A stretch of DNA of 64,000 nucleotides. It comes from Nectonema munidae. Its lineage: Eukaryota > Nematomorpha > Nectonematoida > Nectonematidae. Both the position numbers and the translations under genes were made by a program. The notes beneath the pieces were generated by a model that had not been told where the DNA came from, searched no databases, and saw only the letters and a program-made list of their open reading frames with translations. This document shows, piece by piece, positions 57,721 to 64,000 of this stretch. Within the stretch, counting starts at the first letter, position 1. The number at the start of each line of letters is the position of its first letter. The stretch spans positions 620,001-684,000 of the forward strand of contig JAUIRK010000936.1 in assembly GCA_030549495.1 (NCBI GenBank), read 5' to 3'.

Positions 57721-57939
57721 GCTAAGTAGACTTGGTCTGTTAGAAAGCGCCTCAATGGCACGACCACTAGAACATGTGTATTCTCATTCACACTAACTCT
57801 CGTGTTGCTAACGACAAACAATATGTGATGTATGTTGCAGAAGATTTGCATGTCTATTCTCATTGGAAAAATGGTATCTTTTCTAACATAGTTTCACAAA
57901 ATCATACCCTTTTGTAGCTCGTTATATCGAGGTTTTACC

Positions 57940-58095
57940 GGTAGGACTTTTTACCCAAATACGCCAAAATATACACAAATATGTTTTTATTTACAAATAA
58001 AAACTTAAAATTAAAAATAATATCAGATAAATGCTTAAAATAAAAAAGATACATAGATATTTAAATAACTATTTTTTATAGACCATTATGTGAAT
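57940..58095 (+). mobile_element. Partial second copy of the MULE-like element
   Basis: GGTAGGACTTTTTACCCAAA and the text to about 58095 (ATTTACAAATAAAAACTTAA, CAGATAAATGCTTAAAATAA, GATACATAGATATTTAA) match the reverse complement of the right part of 57060-57720. The other end is missing. A CTT-run LINE-tail-like text (AATAAATTTCTTCTTCTTC) follows at about 58105. Confidence 0.6.
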
Positions 58096-58129
58096 ATGTT
58101 TTTTCTTCCCAATAAATTTCTTCTTCTTC

Positions 58130-58954
58130 TTTTGAGGTTAAAAGGGTTTTCTAAAGCATAAGAACAATGTTTTTAGACAGGAGTAGCCTTTGAATCAACA
58201 AAAGAAATCTGGAAGATTTGAGGTATTAACAGAATCAAAGTTAAAGATTTTATGATTAAATTTCACATATATATCATAATTTAGAAAAGCTATAATTATT
58301 TTATCTAAAAATATTATTAAAATTTATTAATATTTTTAAATTTAAATAACTAATGGTGGATAGTTAATAGTTTGTCTGCAAAAAAAATAAACCTTGCATT
58401 TTTTTTTATAAAGTATTACTTTTTCTTTACTTATTGGACTTTGGTATGTTTAATTTAAGTCTCGCTATGAGACTAAAGAAAAATAATCCTTAAAAACTCA
58501 TTTATAAACAATAATATAATTAAAATTAAAACAAATTATTTTCCTTAAAAATTTAATTTATCACTGAATATTTGTCAAATATTACCTAAATTTGAAAAAT
58601 TTAATAAATCAAGGGTAAACTGTAAATGCTTATAATTTTATAACCTTTTTTGTTCATTCTAATATATATTTTATCGGATTAATCTCACAGAGTACACACT
58701 TTCAAGAGATGCATCTCAAATGTTATTTCCTTTTTTAGGATCTCAATTTTTTCTTATACTCTATTTAGGATATTAGGTATATGTCATAAGCCTATTTGAA
58801 AAGAACATTAACCAAATAATTATAAGAAAAATCATTTGCTTTCTTCAGACAATTAGAAATATTTTGATCTCTTCAGCTCGAAATCTATAATTAGATATAT
58901 TCTTATTTTTCTCAAATTATTTTCTATAAGTTATATATTATATTATTTTTTCAG
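58130..58954. other. Intergenic, no gene seen
   Basis: AT-rich with no supported frame. Acceptor-like tttttag near 58173 is followed by a short frame (TGVAFESTKEIWKI) that ends at a stop just before a GTATTA site. Confidence 0.35.
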
Positions 58955-59040
58955 CCCTACCTCTTCAACAAACTCTTGTGATTGCTCCTCCCTTAATCCC
59001 CCATTTTATGCCTAATCGGGAAGCATATATCGCTCTATAA
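58955..59040 (+). other. Candidate terminal exon, unidentified
   Basis: A strong polypyrimidine acceptor (tattattttttcag) is followed by a GC-richer frame reading LPLQQTLVIAPPLIPHFMPN and REAYIAL before TAA at 59038-59040. A second frame over the same bases is also open for 19 codons, so the frame is not certain. No partner exon was identified; the candidate at 55197 is on the same strand. Confidence 0.25.
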
Positions 59041-60007
59041 ATACCATATAATTCATAAACTTTTTCTAAAAACCCTTGGATTACATTTAGGCAATAATAA
59101 TCGGTTGGCATTATTAATTGAAATGTTTTCTTTATAATAGGCTCAATAGCATTTCTTTGTCAAATATCAAAAAAAAAGATCGAATCTTTTGGACTATCTT
59201 GAAATAAATAGATGCCTAATTCAATTATATTGGTGGTGGTAAAAAACATTTCCAATTGATCTTCCTTTTTGAAGACGCCCCCCGCATATGTAACGTTTCG
59301 TAACGGGATTTAACAACCCCCTTCCCTCCCTATGAGGTTACGTAATATATATATATATATTCCCTACTTCGTTTGTTTATTTTTAATACACTGGAAGAAA
59401 TTATCACCTGCCATTTATTAATTAGGAAAAGTAGTTTAACCATAAATAGATTTTGTTGAGTTAAGAATCTCAGAAGCTATGCATTACAATCAGGGTTGCG
59501 GAGGCGCTGATTTTTAAATGGATAGAAGTCGCAGTCGGTATCTAATAAAATTTAGCCGTCGAAGTCGCTGTCGGATTTCTATTAAAAAGTAATTTTTCAA
59601 GTATTTTAGATCATTTAAAAAATAGATTAATTTTTGTAAGAATATGGAGTTGCTCTTCTTTAGTCGAATCAGAAGTGAAGAGTTGACGTTAATTTTTTTA
59701 AGTACTTGGAGTCGAATTTTTGTAAGTATTCTTCGTTTCAATTCTCGTAATTTAAACTTTCTTAACAAAATAATTTTTGATTAATTTTATTTAATTGATG
59801 TCGAAATGTGGTAAAAGAATGTTGCTGGTAGGCGTCAGCTTTGTATTCATTTCGAAAATGTTAATTAATTTTTAATTGAAGGAAAAACGTTTACCTAAAC
59901 TACTACAATCTATTTTCCATAAATAATTTTTCTTTTCTTTGCGGTAATAAATTTTTGTAGAATAATTGCGCTACTTTTGCCGCACGCTGTATACTTTAAA
60001 TAAACAT
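59041..60007. repeat. Intergenic with a CAGGGTTGCGGAG-type repeat
   Basis: A TA simple repeat lies at 59345-59360. From 59491 CAGGGTTGCGGAGGCGCTGA is followed by recurring GTCGNAGTCG-like hexamers to about 59730, a pattern typical of an invertebrate hAT-like miniature element. The Arg/Leu-rich minus-strand frame here is a by-product of that repeat. Confidence 0.45.
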
Positions 60008-60140
60008 GTATGTCTTCATCGAGAAGGCACAATTGCGCCGCTTGTATCGAACTATGAGGAAAGTAGGCTTGATGCGGGAACGAACCCAACACTGAGTTAT
60101 CAAAACCCAGTAGTATCTAACTAACCTTACTCATGCCCCC
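60008..60140 (-). mobile_element. tRNA-derived SINE, family B, copy 3
   Basis: Same body as the other copies (GAGAAGGCACAATTGCGCCG, TTGTATCGAACTATGAGGAA) and head (ACTCATGCCCCC at the right edge). The B box is slightly decayed. Single head, no tandem repeat. Confidence 0.7.
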
Positions 60141-60701
60141 ATATATAATAATAATATATAATAATGATGAGATTATCGAATTACGCAATAAAAAGTAATT
60201 TAAAATGTAGATGAAATTTTACTCTCAACTTTTAAAGAATAGGTTTTTTTTATAAAAAAAGGAATCCTACATAAAAATTTAACTGAAAATTAATGAGTTC
60301 GTCTCTTTTTTATTATTTGAATTTGAAAAAATAAAATTCCTAATCCTAAGAGCTTAAATAAAAAGACTAAATCAAGCATAACTAAAAAAATATTTCCCGT
60401 GTTCGAGTAATACCATTTGTATGCATATTCAGAAACCCAAAAATATTAGGCAAAAGTTTCTTTTTTAGTCAGACAAATAAAAATCTCTATTTAATTTGGT
60501 CATTGAAGTCATCACATATTCCAAATGTATAAAAATGGTTTTTGAAATATTTACTACTTAATTAAGAATTCTTATTTTTATAGATGAACAAATCTTGCCT
60601 CCGCTTTTTTATATATTAAACTAGACGAAAGCGAAAACAGGAAGGCTGCCACCACGTTAAGTCTTTCAAAGGTTTTGTAGATATTTAAATACAGCACAAT
60701 C
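60141..60701. other. Intergenic, no gene seen
   Basis: AT-rich. A possible acceptor at 60584 (tatttttatag) precedes a 12-codon frame (EQILPPLFYILN) only. Nothing is supported. Confidence 0.35.
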
Positions 60702-60838
60702 TTAACCCATGTACGGCCAATGTTCCTATTTTGGAACATAGCTAATTTCATCTTCGTCTGCTTTTTTTAATGACTTTGAATATAAATCGTCTGCGTTTTT
60801 TAGATATCGTCTGCTTTGCTTGGCCTTAAATGGGTTAA
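60702..60838. mobile_element. TTAA-flanked miniature element (piggyBac-type MITE)
   Basis: TTAACCCATGTACGGCCAAT at the left and the reverse complement of the right end, TTAACCCATTTAAGGCCAAG, are inverted repeats with TTAA on both borders. The interior carries several CGTCTGC words (AAATCGTCTGCG, ATATCGTCTGCT), shared with the elements at 46345 and 46642. The length is 137 bp with both TTAAs. Confidence 0.75.
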
Positions 60839-61280
60839 GTACCCGAATAAGCCCGGAAACAATTTGTTTGAGGTGCTTCTGTGAGCATGCTGAGGGTCAA
60901 ATTCGAACATCCAATTGATAGCGTAACTGAACAATTTGCACTATTCATACTAATTGTCACTTGCGGAGAAATTTTCAATATAGTGTTATAAATGGAATAA
61001 ATAAGTGTAAAACTTCCATTGCGTGCGAATTTGTCGTTTTTGGCCCTGAGATTATGGTATCTGAATATAAGCGCAGCCAGTCAGTCAAAAAATAATTTTT
61101 ATTTGAAACTGAGTGAACATTTTTTCAAAATCCTCAAAGAGTTAGGTTGTGGAAGCTTCGTTATACTTTCGCAACAGAAGCGATGAACAAAGGGAGTAGC
61201 AGCCAGCCGGCATGACAGCCACCGTATCGTACTACTGATCCATGATTGACTAGGCTTCCACGTATGGCTACGAGCTACCT

Positions 61281-62153
61281 CAGTGGTTCTCAAATGCTGC
61301 ACTCAACCCCTTGTTTTGCGGCTCACAGCAAAGTTGAAGGAAAATAAGCCGACAAAGTCAAAATTTCGCAAATTTATTATTTATTAATTTTATGATAAAA
61401 CAAGGCAAAGTGGATAGATTTCATTTAAAGTTAAAAATAAAGAATTACTTTGTTTGAAAAGCACGACTTTATTAGAATACATGTAATATATTTCGGTCGT
61501 TGCGACCTTTCTCGATTACAAAATAGTATAAAGTAAAAACATGGTGAAGGAGGGTTTGGGAGTGTTTCAATTTAAATAGGTGTTAATTATGAGCTTCAAT
61601 TTTGATATGTAATGTTCTTCATAGAAAATTCTTTCTAGGTAGCTGGAGGCATGTCTTAAAACTTTCATTGTAAGGTAGGTGTATTTGGGAAGAGATTTTG
61701 GAGTGTTTATGCAAGTAGTGAATGCCCATTATTTGTTTTTTCTTGTGTTGAGCGTCATGAATTGTTAAGTGAAGCATTGTATGACTGGTCGTTTTGTTTC
61801 TCCAATGTATATTTCGGAGCAGATATGACATGTAATCTGGTAAATTATATCGGTAGGTGAGCATTTATTATCGTTAATGTTTTTGCATAGGTTCTTGTGT
61901 TTGTGCAAAGGATAAAGTTTACTCTTTTTGGGGAGGAAGTTTTCGATTGTTGTATGTGTTTCTTCAATGTAGTAAAAAGGCAAAAAAAATTTCTTCTTAA
62001 TCCTTTGTTTAAAGCAGGGAATACTAGGGGGATTTGTTTTATAATTTTATGATATATATGAGGCATTTTAAATTCAGTGTAAGTAACTAGAATAATCTAG
62101 TGCAATGTTGGTTCATAATTTGGCCATTTGTTAGAAAAGGTTGAGAATCACTG
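61281..62153. mobile_element. hAT-type element of 873 bp containing a Penelope-like fragment
   Basis: The left end CAGTGGTTCTCAAATG and the reverse complement of the right end CAGTGATTCTCAACC agree at 12 of the first 13 bases. Flanking 8-mers AGCTACCT (61273-61280) and AGCTAAAT (62154-62161) agree at 6 of 8. The interior is largely a Penelope-like 3' part, which implies that one element inserted into the other. Confidence 0.6.
61470..62060 (-). mobile_element. Penelope-like element fragment with GIY-YIG endonuclease region
   Basis: The minus strand reads KCSPTDIIYQITCHICSEIY and then IGETKRPVIQ. This is the GIY-YIG core as it occurs at the C-terminus of Penelope-like elements, where the usual text is VYQITC...FYIGETKRP. 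It is followed, in another frame, by IHDAQHKKKQIMGIHYLHKH and FKTCLQLPRKNFL, and, further on, by text like RNDRNILHVF. The reverse transcriptase part is absent. The frame breaks at least twice. Confidence 0.7.
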
Positions 62154-62161
62154 AGCTAAAT

Positions 62162-62768
62162 GAAGTGGCTCAAAACTTAATTCCAGGCCTGAGCAAAGTT
62201 GTTTCTTCATTTTGCCAGTAAGCTCACCACTCGGCACGGGTTAGACCATGAATGAATGGGTGTTAGTGTTGTGTGTGTGCTGATTGAAGAGTAAACATAG
62301 CGGATTACGATATGTTGCTTAATTTTATAGATATTAATGCAGGAATTTTGATTTGTTGGCTCTAAGTTTTACGAGTGTGTGTATTTTGTTTTGATCAATA
62401 GTGTTTATTCTGTGTCAATTTTGTTCATGTGACACATCGATCGTTTGGATACGTAGGATTCTGCTATTCGTTTAATTTTATAAGAAAAAACGGGTAATGC
62501 CGATCTTTTCTCTTCAATAACCGAATCCTTCTTTATACAAAATATGTAGTCATGCTGTAGCACAACCATTATTAAAGTCTGTAATATTTGTATTGCATTT
62601 TTTAAGAGGTTACGAATTGTGCCGCGGTGGCTGATCGCCCCCACCCCCTTCAACTAACTTAGTACGCGCCTTGTAAAAAATTAATAAAATTATTTTTATA
62701 ATTTATAAAAATTAATATCATTTTCTTTATAGCATCATTATTTGTTATTTGATTTTTAGTTTTAGGTT
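62162..62768. other. Intergenic upstream of the GCP3-like gene
   Basis: No gene is supported. A G/C-rich stretch near 62630-62680 (gatcgcccccacccccttcaac) resembles a repeat terminus. The last 20 bases before the ATG (tttttagttttag) look like an acceptor, so an upstream exon may exist. Confidence 0.4.
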
Positions 62769-64000
62769 ATGAGTTATATTTCATACTTTACATCTAACTT
62801 AAATTCACCTGATGATGGAATAGTTTGCAATGAAGAATCTATAAAGAATAAATTCATTACTGAAAGGGAGCTCATAAGAGATCTAATTTACGTGTTACAA
62901 GGAATTGATGGAATTTTTTTGAAAATTAGCAGCGACTCTGAAACTATGTTTAAGTTAATGTATGAAGAAGCTACTATTTCAGGCATTAACAAACAGAAGA
63001 TAGTTTCAATAGCAAATGCAGGCTTTTTATACCAACAAATAAACTTACTGATTGAAAAATTTAAAGAGCCTAGCTCAGGAAAATTTTTCAGATGTTTAGC
63101 CACAGCAATTTCAAAGGAGTTAAACGACTTCCTTAAATTTCTAGCTCATATCGACTCATTACTTAATGATAATGTTTTTGAAACAAGAAATAAGTCAGCA
63201 CTAACACTTACACGGATGTTAGCCCTGATCTATCAGCCTAGATCCCATTTAGAACTCTTACTGAAAGTTTGCAGTTTTTCTCAAAGCAAACAAAACGAAA
63301 ATCCTCTCTCTTATCTATACGGCCTGTATTACATGGTTTGTGCACACGACAAAATTATCCTTTCAAAAATAATTTTAACTTCCACCTATCCTTTATATAC
63401 GACCTTGAAAAAGTGGCTTCTCTATGGTATCCTAGATGATCCATATCATGAGTTTTTCATATGCTCCATCGTTCATGTAGAAAACAAATTAGCCATTGAA
63501 ACTATCATTAAAGAAGAACCGTTCAAAATTCAAAAAGAATTAATACCAAGCTTTATGGAGGAGTCACTGGCTAATAAATGCTTTTCCGCGGGCATGTCTG
63601 TTCATTTACTCAAGACATTGGGTAAGCTTGAAAATTTTGAAAAAAATGATTTTGGAACCTTTCCCGAACAGATAATCACGAATACAATAGAAATTTCGGC
63701 TGAATTTGAAGCGTTTTGTAATAAGGTGTATGAGGTATCAAATAAAATGGTTATTGATGCAATTCTTAATAAACAAATGCTCAAATCCCATATATTAATG
63801 ATCAAAAGGTATATTTTTTTAAGTCAAAGTGATTTTGCTTATTCATTAATCGAAGCAATAGATTTTTGCTCAAAGTCCTCACAAGTGAAAATACAATCTA
63901 AGATATTGAGAACAATATTAATCAATGTAGTTAAAAGATGTAGTGCCAGAGATGAATCTCTTGATTTCATAAATCGCATCTCTTTAAACGTGGTTTCGAC
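62769..64000 (+). CDS. TUBGCP3: Gamma-tubulin complex component, GCP2/GCP3 type and most like GCP3 (partial)
   Basis: An open frame of 410 codons runs off the window end. Conserved grip-domain landmarks are RELIRDLIYVLQGIDGIFLK (residues 33-52; family RDLLYVFQGIDGK), KKWLLYGILDDPYHEFFI (about 211-228; GCP3 has YRWIYDGELEDTYHEFFV), ELIPSFMEESLANKCFSAGM (about 256-275; GCP3 has SMIPSFM...KVLLIGKS) and LKSHILMIKRYIFLSQSDF (about 337-355; GCP3 has LxDHMQAMRRYLLLGQGDF). GCP2 and GCP3 build the gamma-tubulin small complex that nucleates microtubules at centrosomes and spindle poles. GCP3 is favoured by HEFF and by the IPSFM context, but the sequence is diverged and GCP2 cannot be excluded. Human GCP3 has about 250 residues before the RDLLYVFQGIDG motif; only about 35 are present here. 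Either the N-terminus is short or another exon precedes the acceptor-like tttttagttttag just before the ATG. No intron occurs in 1.2 kb. Confidence 0.88.
   Translation, partial: MSYISYFTSNLNSPDDGIVCNEESIKNKFITERELIRDLIYVLQGIDGIFLKISSDSETMFKLMYEEATISGINKQKIVSIANAGFLYQQINLLIEKFKEPSSGKFFRCLATAISKELNDFLKFLAHIDSLLNDNVFETRNKSALTLTRMLALIYQPRSHLELLLKVCSFSQSKQNENPLSYLYGLYYMVCAHDKIILSKIILTSTYPLYTTLKKWLLYGILDDPYHEFFICSIVHVENKLAIETIIKEEPFKIQKELIPSFMEESLANKCFSAGMSVHLLKTLGKLENFEKNDFGTFPEQIITNTIEISAEFEAFCNKVYEVSNKMVIDAILNKQMLKSHILMIKRYIFLSQSDFAYSLIEAIDFCSKSSQVKIQSKILRTILINVVKRCSARDESLDFINRISLNVVS

Larger units (their letters stand above)
57002..57939. mobile_element. Possible pogo/Tigger-like miniature element interrupted by a MULE-type insertion
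   Basis: CGGTAGAACGACCACCCCTC at 57002 and the reverse complement of the right side, CGGTAAAACCTCGATATAAC (to 57939), look like pogo-type ends. Only the first bases match and no TA duplication is seen. The element at 57060-57720 lies inside. Confidence 0.3.

Noticed and set aside
59514-59768. Minus-strand frame with a leucine/arginine-rich protein
   Set aside because: It is produced by GTCGNAGTCG-type hexamer repeats following a CAGGGTTGCGGAG terminus, so it is repeat, not gene.

Overview
This is a stretch of very AT-rich animal nuclear DNA. It is mostly old transposable elements, with a few widely spaced protein-coding genes. The organism cannot be named from the sequence. The transposon mix (RNase H-bearing and Jockey/CR1-like LINEs, Penelope-like fragments, piggyBac, Tigger/pogo, hAT relatives, several tRNA-derived SINEs) and the animal-type genes point to an invertebrate metazoan. 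The recognisable genes are diverged, and the coding parts seen are unbroken by introns (RIO kinase 1 is one 505-codon frame), which suggests a fast-evolving, intron-poor lineage. Small introns do exist: a 54-base candidate lies in a Tigger element, and several islands have canonical acceptor and donor sites.

Three host genes are recognised: a C1orf131/FSAF1 (Faf1-like, DUF4602) small-subunit assembly factor at 9963-10496 (minus), RIO kinase 1 at 36089-37606 (plus), and a gamma-tubulin complex component, most like GCP3, from 62769 to the window edge (plus). FSAF1 and RIOK1 both act in 40S ribosome maturation, but 26 kb of repeats lie between them, so this is probably chance. Two further multi-exon host genes are inferred on the plus strand from open frames bounded by splice-like sites with compatible phase: 42828-45029 (with weaker islands from 41458) and 52681-55081. 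Neither product is recognised.

Layout: 1-3010 RNase H LINE; 3.8-5.4 kb piggyBac; 6285-9093 Tigger with a nested SINE; 10 kb FSAF1 and a Penelope-like fragment; 11.2-15.3 kb Jockey/CR1-like LINE with a hAT-like repeat inside its 3' part; 19.2-20.5 kb AT-rich tandem array; 21-22.1 kb second copy of the first LINE family; 23.7-26.1 kb miniature elements and a SINE; 26452-28748 a terminal-inverted-repeat transposon with an unusual transposase; 29.3-32.3 kb minus-strand LINE; 36 kb RIOK1; 41-45 kb unidentified gene plus SINEs; 45-47 kb hAT-like and TTAA-flanked miniature elements; 50-52 kb hAT transposase remnant and a hAT miniature element; 52.7-55.5 kb unidentified exons; 56-58 kb tandem repeats and a Mutator-like miniature element with a perfect 10-bp target duplication; 60-62 kb SINE, TTAA element and hAT element containing a Penelope-like GIY-YIG fragment; 62.8 kb to the end GCP3-like gene.

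No rRNA, functional tRNA, CRISPR, prophage or LTR element was seen. All family calls come from reading motifs by eye. No database or alignment was run.
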